This document shows positions 36,201 to 42,109 of a stretch of 64,000 nucleotides of DNA, piece by piece (within the stretch, counting starts at the first letter, position 1; each line of letters opens with the position of its first letter). The position numbers were made by a program, and so were the translations under genes. This DNA comes from JADLCX01 sp964630785 (GTDB lineage Bacteria > Planctomycetota > Phycisphaerae > Phycisphaerales > UBA1924), in contig CAZVZG010000014.1 of the NCBI GenBank assembly GCA_964630785.1, positions 62,001 through 126,000 of the forward strand, in the 5' to 3' direction. The notes beneath the pieces were generated by a model, which saw nothing but the letters and a program-made list of their open reading frames with translations, had not been told where the DNA came from and made no database searches.

Positions 36201-37361
36201 GCCGATGGCGAACTTGCCCCGGCCCGAGACGACCGAGATCGCTCCGCCCGCGTACTCAAGCCCCACTCCGAACGTCGCGGTCACGGTCGTCGCTTCGGCC
36301 GTCACGCCGCCGGGGTTAGTCTGGCCCGAACCCTCGAACGTGAGGCTGAGGCTGTCGGCGCTCAGCCCCGCGTCGATCATCACGCGCTGGTCGGCCAGCA
36401 CAAACGACGTGAGCGTGGGCGTGATGTTGACGAACGAGAACGGCCCGAGGCGGCCGCTCAGGCCGGACATCGGTCCCACCGGGACCGCGCTGTCGCCCAG
36501 GGCGTAGGCGGTGGGCGCAAACCCGGCGTCGAGCCGCAGGCCCCGCACGTCCGCGGCCTCGGTGCGCCCGCGCAGCGTGAACGTGGGCAGGCCGAACACG
36601 CTGTACACACTCGCCCCGCCGCTATCTGAGGTGGTGATGCGGGCCTTGTCCGCGTCCGCCAATCCGTCTTCCACACCGATGGTCAGGTGGGCTCCGTCCG
36701 TGTCGGACTCGGCGAAGCTCATCGCCCCGTGCACCTGCTGGCCAAGCGCGAGGATGGCCCCCGTCGCCGTGGCCGAATCGTCGAGCCCGTCGGCGTCGCC
36801 CGCGGCGAAGAAGTCGGCCAGACTCGCGGCCTCGGCCGCGCTGTTCACGCGGATCGTGAAGTCGCTCGTCGGCAGCGTGGTCGCCACGATCGTAAGCGTT
36901 CCCGGCCCCTGGATCGCGACAAAGTCCAGAGCGGCGCTGTTGGCGTCCAGCCCTTCGATCGCGGCGAACGCGCCGCTGACTGTTCCGGCCGTCAGGATGT
37001 CGAAGCGTTCGCCCGCCTGCAGAGACCCACCGTTCGCCAGGCGCAATTGCAGCACGCCGTCGAGCGACGCGTTGTTGGTGATGGTCAGCCGGTCCGACAT
37101 CGCGCCCGGGGCCGTCGGGTCGATATCGACAATCACGCGATCCGCCCGCGTGAGCGAAAGATCGGCCTGGCTCAGCACACCGAGCCCCGTGCCGCCGGGG
37201 TCGAAGATCGAGAGCATCACGCGCTCTTCGAGCCCCTCTGCCAGCACCTCACGCGGGCGGTGCGTGTCGGCGTTGCCCGCGACGCGGGCCAGTTGCCGCG
37301 CGGTGAGGAGACGACGAACACCGAAACGAGAGTCCGAGCCCGCGAACGTGCGACGTGCCAT
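24201..37361 (-). CDS. Giant LEPR-XLL/RTX-like calcium-binding surface protein
   Basis: 4,386 residues from the ATG at 37361, which has a strong GGAGGAG site; the 16 residues further upstream are not needed. Residues 43-51 (GLEERVMLS) match the LEPR-XLL motif that marks very large planctomycetal surface proteins. Residues about 390-900 hold three copies of a 168-residue beta-rich repeat. A long middle region (about 900-2500) is also beta-rich and Gly/Asp/Thr-rich. From about 2550 onward, Asp/Gly-rich nonapeptides such as GGAGDDVIFG and NDTVFGDHG become dense, especially about 3440-4240, and would bind calcium as in RTX proteins. There is no dockerin, PEP-CTERM tail or obvious membrane anchor at the C-terminus. 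It is likely an adhesin or S-layer-like component. Export route is not shown by any neighbouring type I secretion genes. Confidence 0.9.
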   Translation of the reverse strand: MARRTFAGSDSRFGVRRLLTARQLARVAGNADTHRPREVLAEGLEERVMLSIFDPGGTGLGVLSQADLSLTRADRVIVDIDPTAPGAMSDRLTITNNASLDGVLQLRLANGGSLQAGERFDILTAGTVSGAFAAIEGLDANSAALDFVAIQGPGTLTIVATTLPTSDFTIRVNSAAEAASLADFFAAGDADGLDDSATATGAILALGQQVHGAMSFAESDTDGAHLTIGVEDGLADADKARITTSDSGGASVYSVFGLPTFTLRGRTEAADVRGLRLDAGFAPTAYALGDSAVPVGPMSGLSGRLGPFSFVNITPTLTSFVLADQRVMIDAGLSADSLSLTFEGSGQTNPGGVTAEATTVTATFGVGLEYAGGAISVVSGRGKFAIGAAEFHAEVPEVIKADATGVMLAYDPDADRTQTLFSTETLSIELPRLHLRGDVAMAPGSMDPGLVIRGDGFMFGSLTVTLNTGDLGGADGEGFIAIASFLRIKDPSFTITNFGMTFAEDGTVSGTSPDSISLGFAEVRLDLASGVNASGTMLSATMMLSPDGVPTGFELSAATLHFEVPDVVVADAEEVVLSYDPSAGRTQTLLSIGTMDIEMPKLHLSGHVEPADGSMDPGLVIRGDGFLFGSLTITLNTGDFGSADPEGFLSVASFLKVKNPSFNITSFGMTFNEDGTLAGASVGSISLGVEEFRVELAGGTMGSGTGIVAALTFDENNVPNGYSLTAATLDFEVPNVVMAHAEGLLLSYDPAGDRTQTLFSVDTMDIAVPRLHLSGHVEPEDGSMDPGLVIRGDGFLFGSLTVTLTTSTFGGAEDIDGVSYLKVGNFLRVADPFITVTNWGMTFDENGMLVGAVLGSISVGADQLIVGNPVGSFNAHGSGLVAMLTLDDNLVPNGFTFSATTIGFSLGYVSISGSGIEINPAAGDDDFMLTVGTLTASLNLPPSLFGGGGGAVSFTGAAGNFAITGNGTFVPFDSHTPEEGNTETFFVRMDIDVSGLTGLFTRSGAPSSLPTTTAMGSIGLTWPDFNADPDRFLMTINATLGGMVGPLMLGLTVDGLVIDTGKIRDGMFPIVGMNSITGSAAGDLGGTMFNGVIIVGLVQFDANNNPLPSMVAVTPENVDEIHDSVLYVGARASVTLPSGWGVDMMFGFSEHGFLQAYVRANVDIPLGPTGLVLTGFRGGITFNATALPDITDPVDLRAPIFKAPAALTNAEWESSLRQLVINQKGGHGGLLFEADPLAGEDWAAVLDGEVDPGLYLPAGLRTEFLNAGIAITRSPNEGSIVALSPGGLWLLKDSGSEFLIELDNLSGKFVVSRINFSIDGGFIDQLPADGDPAVMVSDISFTDADGTHALTDVFRTRRITLSPDATAVATDDGWEISDPLSGGGAITYTLTVKGDADTGTQVLVVEGGDAPMSAAGNPNARIRIDAGFSLSSAGGSTAWRLDADAIVVIGASVTDVQFVLLGSLSVGPADNPTLSVDAKVFMSLAHINDATDPHVTIFMLTDFFSPPTNSAPGEMNPTPRKAFFSTFGIATLTLPSDANGHTLGIRLDGSPTQGLAVFDTGGLTQGAFADQRFRLGGPSMPGGTDVGFVSLTFSNDRLEFAFDANLSMEGIIDASSVVHTSGDFVINFENVDLDGDGNGDLLLPINLYGAAKFSASSDAIKPLHSAGISGNLLATLKINTSGDTQTVMLGQDPNIETVTLKPYSLAIFAGATLTFSPPVVGGAVSTTIAGFFSLEIAPEGFSLLILGTAPIPLPIVGTLRSPLQGDILGAVFIRRHDQGTADLADDTFDFGGRLEFAVTLDPDLRQFISFDLELRMYMNTSSEDVLITLPQDFMTRFAPTLSQTTLFNRLTFDPDTQSLGVIVPRGAPSLRFDPATYDPDNAGDQIDPAGPYICFIGVGDFTLGNEQDFGFALAMHGDARIKFGLNASTNEAEFMLGIHASTTLAPLGTLTASGEITIVAGEEGGIPTFDTWGSFQLAGNISIGQLSIFAAVSVDVNTSSDTQSVPHYYNPATRTVIPANGTPIPVDMPPGLRIFAGGSLNWGSTQIIAGEFTFAATSQGLSMTVLGVLNLQPIAGVSITGALDLYTNGDALGFLSINADISLPGFTLTGNAFLKLNTLDSQQTLHLPYGPSGTTDVTIDANSFEVYIDGGLNLFGGTLTLGGKFWLRDNPSQLSVRVEASLGVADFFSTGPLLSIGVVGAAVLYKDTGALLVDVSVNDLHLGIEHLLSLDVTNTYFQLNTGDATLTSPINHGFGSPLNTIAPGLQISGQLGLTVVGLELASVSTSIAYEPTAAYAAANGAWHIHASLNVNLFDIVTLNGTVDIYSRGAFYFSISGGVGFGNDWFGASFSAGMTFDFRAQNDGHGDVLDANDLNISGSFHGEAHAGIVVWGEFIGVSLGAGGDFNYNGSTHEMTVYVYADFGWPIGEVGGTFSLGTLDFQSPPPPPRLAGPGSDNGWAAPTSGGTLYLNVGDLGQYRNLSESETVEQYTVEAIGAGTNAGQKIRVSGFGITQVYDNVTGIVGNFAGSNDYFFAGRDGARGLNGAVPLSVPVTVTGDDGNDTIIVRTTGTVNIQSGAGADYIAVSGAGGTVDGGADDDTITWNSGSEPGVTLNGGAGVNALQVIFTFGADRVRVDRAATGFLVKRLNASGSPFDTITSSNFMVLTLTGERGADDISLADLVGSGIRKVIADLSQYDTGMTTTQTVDGRTVTRRVVASDHDADLLTVAGTSSGDTMNLATGPDTLDLDGDADSTEQMLAINVPDDSDSAVIRFKVFNSIRADGDAVTIHGASGNDTINASAVATDLAALTIAGDADNDTLTGTPFNDALDGGVGNDTFTGGLGVDTFADAGGADTLVEARNADLRITDQTFIVGAVTTASRSTFGDQYSTVSEFESLHGIFEAASLTGGAQGDILAVGDVDGKVRINGVLTQVGQQFHGHVDLAGGLGGDTYIVTMFGNAGMLVNIADSGGAADGSDSLRVYGSNLGGVGDTMLLRPNFVAAFPAIRGDTGYRTSDRVNYNTALEGGLTVNTLLGDDTVVTDDNTIAATINTGGGRDLVQIGQVFGSERTPPRVATGDEFTTSGIDLTPTGQSDPVVGYVSNGASAPLTVNAGEGNDTLVVFRNVADVQLNGEGGNDTFTVRAFALSGTSGGNAGVSGGAGADLIEYATNANVDINGGDGLDAVRVLGTQFGDTFVVDEDGVSGSGLMIHFTAVETLELHAGDGDDTVYVLGTPGNLRTTIFGGAGSDRFFITGQAPGETDRPLVLGRIAGPILLEGGPGDPSIFGIPGAIMLPGETDMRLPPNAGSMSTSEAPTDRDTLDILDTDATADASGAQAAAVWPDGGAGLDVHTLSGLGMGGDLTQEDQTTPGGISYRRLEIVEATLGSGRENLQISSVADACTTIFRGNGGDDHFSLTAPAATGAILVVFGDTSASVTHSGTPGNDVIDASASAQGATFYGGPGTDTILGSSGNDRIAGGSGADILGGGGGDDVIFGDSGFDFDRVAAITTIRTTGTPGMDDFALVGADTINPGDGNDIVFGDHGLLTQSGGAPGVLDTGSDWAVAQTVNPSLGGGDVISSRSDANPAFTVPGAPALAGGNDLAFGGLGADTFTLGAGNDTVLGDHGRALLNGGAFTLIEATDPNAGGDDQINSGAGDDRVIGGTGSDTIDAGADNDTVFGDHGRFDFSLPANANFTAIFTASADGGAADTVFAGSGDDIVLGQQGDDLLFGQAGQDDLIGGHNVADGVDELDATPGVSDRIDGGAGDDVIAGDNAAIVRVAGGSTRYRSLIAGAIYLPDGTLQVTADAHTDPRGAITRLVTLLNHDAAAAPGTFGDDLIAGGGGDDMIFGQLGRDTLRGDGLLSNPTVTGQPIASASPANDGDDYIEGNGGNDSIWGDLGRDDIVGGSSDLFGLTAAEQRMDGADLIFGGAGDRTDRNDPGETTAGGHALDSDFIAGDNADIFRLVDSGGAFLTFGYDNYSADPNMRLLPRGIVMLDYTPGVGGTGSADEIRAEAGDDTVYGMTGNDTLYGDGQDDDLFGGVGDDWIYGGTGSDGIAGDDALLSTARNGVAEPLYGIDANAPETVSAPGVFSATIFAAGDLQKFARLLADTQGGADVVYGGLGDDFIHAGAGIDSVSGAEAMAAFYNIGADRPTLVYTPSLRRFTVFDPGTGLRKIADFFLNFDATQAGSRIDDGRDQLFGDNGHDWLVGGTNQDRLFGGMGDDVLNADDNLETNAGRNFGADSGAFAEPDLAFGGGGLDRLIGNTTGDRLIDWVDQFNQYLTPFIGSFPTVVRNPTDALIGALLTLGRGSGADQLLIEPAGELGLVRPSDPEWTDQLARPITLNGTPTVLWLGDSPTDIGHHPKRGVVGVASTTQNPGPGNFTGTIGG
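24650..27050 (-). repeat. RTX-like calcium-binding nonapeptide region
   Basis: Dense GGxGxDxxx-type repeats (for example GGAGDDV, GGTGSD, GGLGDDFI, AGAGDDR) with many NDTVxGDHG units. At the DNA level this gives a periodic GTCGTC/GCCGCC pattern on the plus strand, which also creates very long antisense open frames that are not genes. Confidence 0.8.
34660..36205 (-). repeat. Three tandem ~168-residue repeats in the giant protein
   Basis: Three consecutive copies of about 505 bp each share landmarks DRTQTLFS, LHLSGHVEP, SMDPGLVIRGDGFLFGSLT and GMTFNEDGT. SMDPGL occurs near 36,020, 35,515 and 35,007, giving the period. Copies 2 and 3 are closest in protein sequence. DNA identity in the core is high, so recent duplication or gene conversion is likely. 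Confidence 0.85.
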
Positions 37362-37831
37362 GCCACTTCTCCTCCGCTCAATCCGAATCCACGCGTGCAA
37401 TGTCCACATTCGCCCGTGAGGGCGACGCGGCCAAATCGGGTTCAGCGGCAGTCAGTCCGATCTCAACACATGCTCCCGCGTTGCGTCAACACCATCGTCG
37501 AAGGATCGATCCCGCCGCGCAGCGTGCCCGAGCGGCCACGCTGGTACCGCGCCGCGTCGGGGTCGATCCCGGACACCCACCGTATACCACGCGGGCATAA
37601 GCACTTGCAAGCCTGTTCTCAGACAATCTCAAAGAACCGATTCCCGGGTGCGTGGCTTCGTGCGTACACATATTTTGTGGTTATTTGTATCTGTATAGCA
37701 TCAAAAGTATGGACGCCCTCTCCGGACCGGAGAACGGGTCTACTCGATCGAGCAGACTTGTTTGTTCGGATTATGGACGACTTGTCGCGATTCCGCCGCC
37801 GGGCGCGTTACCGGTCCCGGCCCGCGCGCAC
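37362..37831. other. 470-bp intergenic region upstream of the giant gene
   Basis: No coding sequence is supported. It holds an AT-rich stretch at about 37,660-37,710, unusual for this genome, a candidate promoter for the giant gene at 37,581-37,610, and a 15-bp odd palindrome TCTCCGGACCGGAGA at 37,719-37,733. Confidence 0.5.
37581..37610 (-). promoter_or_regulatory. Candidate sigma-70-type promoter for the giant gene
   Basis: On the minus strand, TTGCAA (37,610-37,605) is followed after 18 nt by TATACG (37,586-37,581). Each hexamer matches 4 of 6 consensus bases. The start codon is about 215 nt downstream. Confidence 0.3.
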
Positions 37832-38839
37832 TCACTCGATCCGCGGGTCCACCCAGCGGTACAGCACGTCCACCGCGAGATTGAACACCACCAGCATGGT
37901 CGCGAAAATCAGCACAACGCCCATGATCAGGAACAGGTCCTTGTTCAGCACGGCGTTGACGAAGTGCTGGCCCATGCCCGGCACGTTGAAGACCTTTTCC
38001 ACCACGAACGAGCCGGTCATCGCCAGCGCGGCCGCGGGTCCGAGGAAGCTCAACACCGGCAAAAACGCGTTCTTGAGCGCGTGCTTGAGCAGCACGCGGG
38101 CCTCGCTCAGACCCTTGGCCCGGGCCGTGCGGATGAAGTCGGCCTTGAGGTGCTCGACCATGCCCATGCGGGTGAGACGGGCGATGTAGGCCGCGTAGGG
38201 CAGGCCGAGGGTGATCGCGGGCAGCACGATGTCGCCGGGCCTCCCCCACTTGCCGATCTCGCCGATGCCCAGCCACACCGGAAAGATCAGCACCAACGCC
38301 GTGCCGATGACGAAACTCGGCAGGCTGATGCCGATGAGCGCGACGGCGAGCGTCAGGATGTCCGCAAGCGAGTTGGGGCGGACGGCCCCGACGACGCCGG
38401 CGGCGACGCCGAGCACCAGGGCCAAAAGGATGGCCGCCAAACCAAGCGTGACCGACACGGGCAGGCTGTCGGCAATGATCTGGTTGACCCGCCAATCGGG
38501 GTTTTTGAGCGAAGGCCCGAGATCAAAGACGTACCTCTCGCGCGGCGCCTGGCCGGCCGCCGCGGCCCGCGCCCGATCCTGTTCCAGCCGGCCCGAGAGC
38601 CAATCGCGGGCGTAGTCCACGCCGGACGCGTTGGCGAGATACGACAAGTAGAAGCGTGGGAACGAATCGAGGTTGTATTGGCGCTGCATGGCCTCGACAA
38701 CGGCCGCGGGCGGCCTGCGGCCCTCGGGGTTCTCCAGCGGGTTGCCCGGGATCGCCCAGGCCAGCGCGAGCGTGAGCGTGTAGATCACCGCGAGGATGAT
38801 CGGCAGCTGAAGCAGGCGGCGGACGATGAGCGTGAGCAT
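37832..38839 (-). CDS. ABC peptide transporter permease, DppB/OppB type
   Basis: 335 residues with about six transmembrane helices. N-terminal RRLLQLPIILAVIYTLTLAL is the standard opening of DppB/OppB, and the EAA-loop-like segment ADFIRTARAKGLSEARVLLK near residues 230-250 marks the site of ATPase contact. GSFVVEKVFNVPGMG near residue 285 is also a family signature. It lies 79 bp downstream of the substrate-binding protein gene and would form half of the membrane channel. No OppC-type permease or ATPase follows: the next minus-strand gene after a 470-bp gap is the giant protein. The missing subunits must be encoded elsewhere or shared with another transporter. Confidence 0.92.
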   Translation of the reverse strand: MLTLIVRRLLQLPIILAVIYTLTLALAWAIPGNPLENPEGRRPPAAVVEAMQRQYNLDSFPRFYLSYLANASGVDYARDWLSGRLEQDRARAAAAGQAPRERYVFDLGPSLKNPDWRVNQIIADSLPVSVTLGLAAILLALVLGVAAGVVGAVRPNSLADILTLAVALIGISLPSFVIGTALVLIFPVWLGIGEIGKWGRPGDIVLPAITLGLPYAAYIARLTRMGMVEHLKADFIRTARAKGLSEARVLLKHALKNAFLPVLSFLGPAAALAMTGSFVVEKVFNVPGMGQHFVNAVLNKDLFLIMGVVLIFATMLVVFNLAVDVLYRWVDPRIE

Positions 38840-38918
38840 GTTGAAAAGCAGTCAATCGGCAGAGCTGCAAAGCAGCAGATAAAAGCCTTGGTTGCCCGGC
38901 GCAACCGAAGTTGAGCGA

Positions 38919-40841
38919 CTATCCGCGGCTCCGCGAACTTGGACGAGCCCCCTGATCGACCGCCGACTTGTGCCGCAAGTCGTCGTCGCCCTTGCCGTCT
39001 CCGAGGATGTTGAACCGGTACAACTGCTGCTCCTGTCGCGGGTAGTACGACACCCCGCTCACGCGATGCGGGTCAAACAGGTACATCTGCACATAGTGGT
39101 AAAGCGGAATGAGCGGGAAGTCTTCCTCGACGATGATCCGCTCGGCCTCCTCCAGCAGTTTCATCCGCGCCGCGGGGTCGGGCTCCGCGTCGGCGCGGTC
39201 GAGCAGGGACTCGTACCGAGCCGAGAAGTACTTGCGGTCATTGTTCCCGTCGTCCTTGCGGTTGAGGTCGAGAAAGGTCGTCGGGTCTCCGTAGTCGCCG
39301 AACCACCCGCCGCGCCCGATCATGTAGTTCTGGCTCTTCAGATCGTCCTTGAACACCGCGATCTCGCGCGTTGCGAGCACGATGTTGATCCCCAGGTTCT
39401 GCTCCCAGTCCTTGGCCAGCGACTGGGCCACCAGGTCGTGACCGCCGTCCTTGTTGAAGAGCACCTCGACGGTGATGAACCCCTTCCCGCCGGGGTAGCC
39501 GGCCTCGGCCAGCAGCCGCCGCGCCTCCTCCGGGTTGTATCCCAGTCCCTTGGGCGACTCGTACCCGGCGATCGAGCCCGGCGGGATGAGCGTGCTCGCG
39601 ACTTCCTCGCCCACCCGACGCACCTGATCGACGATCCTCCGCTTGTCCACCGCCAGCGCGAAGGCCCTGCGCACCCTCGCATCGGCGAAGGGGTTGTCGC
39701 GCCCGTCCCGCAGCCGCGGCGAGCAGTTGAAGTTGAAGAAGTACGTCCCGAACGCCGGGCACGGGCGGATGTTGTTGCGGGGGTCGGGGGGCAGCCGTCG
39801 GTCGATCTGGATCGGGTTGAGCCCTAGCGCCTTGAGCGCGTCGTACTCGGCTTGGTGCTCGCGGTAGAACTGCATCTTCTCGGCGAGCATGTCGGCGCGG
39901 TACGGCGCCGAGACGTCGCTCACCCAGTCGATGCCACCCGAGCGGTACGCCAGCACGCACGCGTTGGGGTCCTCGACGCTCGGCATGGCGATCGAGTCGA
40001 TCGCAACGTTGACCTTGTCCCAGTAGAACGGGTTCTTCTCCATCTGCAGGTCGCGTCGGAACCGCCACTGCGTGAGCTGGAATGCGCCGTTGGACACCAG
40101 CAGCGGCGGCTTGGTCCACCCGAACTGGATGTCCAGCCGCCCGGTCGCACGGTCCGGCGATTCGTACTGGCTGACCAGCGGCGGGTACACCGGATAGAAC
40201 ACCGGGAACGCGCACAGGTCGAGGAAGTACGGCACCGGGCGCTCCAGCTCCACTCGGAGCGTCCGGGCGTCCACGGCGCGCAGGCCCACCATCTCGTCAA
40301 ACTTTTTCAGTGTTGCTTGCCACAACCTTCCCGCGGCCGTCTCTTCAAGCGGGCGCGAGCCGCTCGCGTCGCCGGGACGCGGCTCGAACCGGGCCAGTTG
40401 TTCCTGCCGCCAGTCGTAGAACGCGCGACCACCGCGGATCTTCTGGAACATCGCCGCGTAGTCGCTAGCCGTGTCGGGCAGCAGGGCCCGCCGCCAGGAG
40501 TACACGAACTGGTCGGCCGTCACCGGCTCGCCGTTGGACCACTTCGCGTCCGTCCGAAGGTGGAAGGTGTAGGCCAGGCGGTCGTCGGAGACCTCCCAAC
40601 TCTCGGCCACGCCGGGCAGGGCGCGGTAGTCGGGCGAGAAGACGTCGTTGCGCACAAGCCCCTCGAACAGGCCCCGCGCCACGCGCAGGTCCTGCATCCA
40701 CGACATCTTCTGCAGGTCGAGCGTGGTCACGTCGCCGCGGTTGATGAACGTGAAGTCGGCCGGGCGGGCCGGGTGGTCGCCGAACACCGTCAGCGCGATC
40801 GCCGCCAGCAGCACCGCGACCGGGACCAGCATCTTGAGCAT
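38919..40841 (-). CDS. ABC transporter substrate-binding protein, family 5 (OppA/DppA type)
   Basis: 640 residues. A hydrophobic N-terminal segment (about 4-20) with no lipobox Cys suggests either a cleaved signal or an uncleaved anchor. The family 5 periplasmic-binding fold is recognised by DVTTLDLQKM, LRTDAKWSNGEPVTADQFVYSWRRAL, and LPGVAESWEVSDD. The protein is longer than OppA (about 540 residues) because of inserts near residues 120-160 and 330-370. It should deliver oligopeptides to the OppB-type permease encoded downstream. GYNPEEARRLLAEAGYPGGKG near residue 430 is typical of this group. Ligand range cannot be predicted. Confidence 0.9.
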   Translation of the reverse strand: MLKMLVPVAVLLAAIALTVFGDHPARPADFTFINRGDVTTLDLQKMSWMQDLRVARGLFEGLVRNDVFSPDYRALPGVAESWEVSDDRLAYTFHLRTDAKWSNGEPVTADQFVYSWRRALLPDTASDYAAMFQKIRGGRAFYDWRQEQLARFEPRPGDASGSRPLEETAAGRLWQATLKKFDEMVGLRAVDARTLRVELERPVPYFLDLCAFPVFYPVYPPLVSQYESPDRATGRLDIQFGWTKPPLLVSNGAFQLTQWRFRRDLQMEKNPFYWDKVNVAIDSIAMPSVEDPNACVLAYRSGGIDWVSDVSAPYRADMLAEKMQFYREHQAEYDALKALGLNPIQIDRRLPPDPRNNIRPCPAFGTYFFNFNCSPRLRDGRDNPFADARVRRAFALAVDKRRIVDQVRRVGEEVASTLIPPGSIAGYESPKGLGYNPEEARRLLAEAGYPGGKGFITVEVLFNKDGGHDLVAQSLAKDWEQNLGINIVLATREIAVFKDDLKSQNYMIGRGGWFGDYGDPTTFLDLNRKDDGNNDRKYFSARYESLLDRADAEPDPAARMKLLEEAERIIVEEDFPLIPLYHYVQMYLFDPHRVSGVSYYPRQEQQLYRFNILGDGKGDDDLRHKSAVDQGARPSSRSRG

Positions 40842-40881
40842 GACGGCAAGGGTAGCGGCGGGGCGTGCCCGCGCGCCGGCG

Positions 40882-41994
40882 TCACTTGGACGAGTAGCGA
40901 TCGGCGGGGATGCGGAACGCCCCCGAGGGGTCGGTCAACTTGGCGCGGAACTCGATCGCATCCCTGCGGAACTTGGCGTTGTCGGCCCCGAACGACTCGG
41001 CCAGCCCGCGACGCACCGGGCGACCGTTGGGGTCGAGCTTGGTGTGCGCGAAGAAGTAGAGATTCTCCGCCTGGGTCAGGACCTGCCTGAGGTCGCGGAG
41101 GCTGTCGCCCTCGGGCGCCTTGGACTCGGCCTGGCGCAGCGCCAGGTTGACCATGTCTCCCGCGACGGCCCCGGCGTCGACGAGCGACTCACGCCCCAGC
41201 GCCGATCGGGTGTCGTTGACCGCGTCGAGCAGGCTGTCGGTCGCGCGGGCGAAGGACGCGATGAACGCCATGGCGTCGGTCGAGCGAGCCTTGGCCGCGA
41301 TCGATTCAGAGAGCAGTTTGACAGCGTCCCGGCGCACGCCGGGCAGGGCGTCGGTGTTGGCCTTGATGGCCGAATCGAGGGCGTACACGATGGCGTCGGC
41401 GACGAGCGGGTCCTTCTCCGCGGCGTACGCCATCGCGAGGTCCTTCACCGCCTCGGAGCCGTCGCGGGCCACGATCGCCACCGCGGGAGTGTCGCCCCGC
41501 GCGGTCGCGAAGGTCCGCTCGTACCCCATCGCGGCCGTCAGCCGCACAGCGGGCCGAGCGTCCTTGATGGCCGCCGCGAGCACAGCCGCCGAATCGTGCG
41601 TGGCCAACTCGCCCGCGATCCGCACCGCGTTGACGGCGACGTCCTCGCTCTTGTTGGTCGTCAGCGGCTGCACGATCGGCAGCAGTTGCTTGGCGTACTC
41701 CAGCCGAAAGGCCTGGGCCACGGCGGAGGAGTGCAGCGGGCGGAGCAACACCTTGCGGGCGCCGCTGACCGCGTCGTAGTCTCCGGTGAGCCCGGCCTTG
41801 TTGGCCTCGACGTACTGAGTGACCTGCGAACGGTCGTCGGCGCTGAGCACGCCGTTGGGCGGGTTGACGATGCTGTCGGGCAGGGCGAGCTGGCCCAGGG
41901 CGGGTGAGCAGACCCCTCCCCCGGCGAGTGCGATGAAGCCCGCGGCGATCACAGCCGAGGTGCGCGAGCCGAGGGCGAAGCGGAAGAGCGTCAT
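40882..41994 (-). CDS. Exported HEAT-repeat-like protein of unknown function
   Basis: 370 residues. A signal peptide spans about residues 1-35 (ending SPALGQ). The mature part is almost entirely alpha-helical with repeats of about 35-40 residues, such as EDVAVNAVRIAGELATHD and DPLVADAIVYALDSAIKA, which fit HEAT or armadillo-type units. It has no catalytic motif. The start at 41994 is chosen for the signal peptide. It lies 40 bp upstream of the binding-protein gene on the same strand and 115 bp downstream of the lipoprotein gene, so it may belong to the same transcription unit. HEAT-type exported proteins are common in planctomycetes, and most have unknown partners. Confidence 0.75.
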   Translation of the reverse strand: MTLFRFALGSRTSAVIAAGFIALAGGGVCSPALGQLALPDSIVNPPNGVLSADDRSQVTQYVEANKAGLTGDYDAVSGARKVLLRPLHSSAVAQAFRLEYAKQLLPIVQPLTTNKSEDVAVNAVRIAGELATHDSAAVLAAAIKDARPAVRLTAAMGYERTFATARGDTPAVAIVARDGSEAVKDLAMAYAAEKDPLVADAIVYALDSAIKANTDALPGVRRDAVKLLSESIAAKARSTDAMAFIASFARATDSLLDAVNDTRSALGRESLVDAGAVAGDMVNLALRQAESKAPEGDSLRDLRQVLTQAENLYFFAHTKLDPNGRPVRRGLAESFGADNAKFRRDAIEFRAKLTDPSGAFRIPADRYSSK

Positions 41995-42109
41995 ACGCGT
42001 TGCACGATCCGTTGGGAGGGAACCCGGCCCTGATTGGTCACAGAGCCCCGATCAATCCCCGTCCCAGAGCGGATCGGGGCAGAAAAGCTAGTCGTGGCTA
42101 CCCGCTGAA

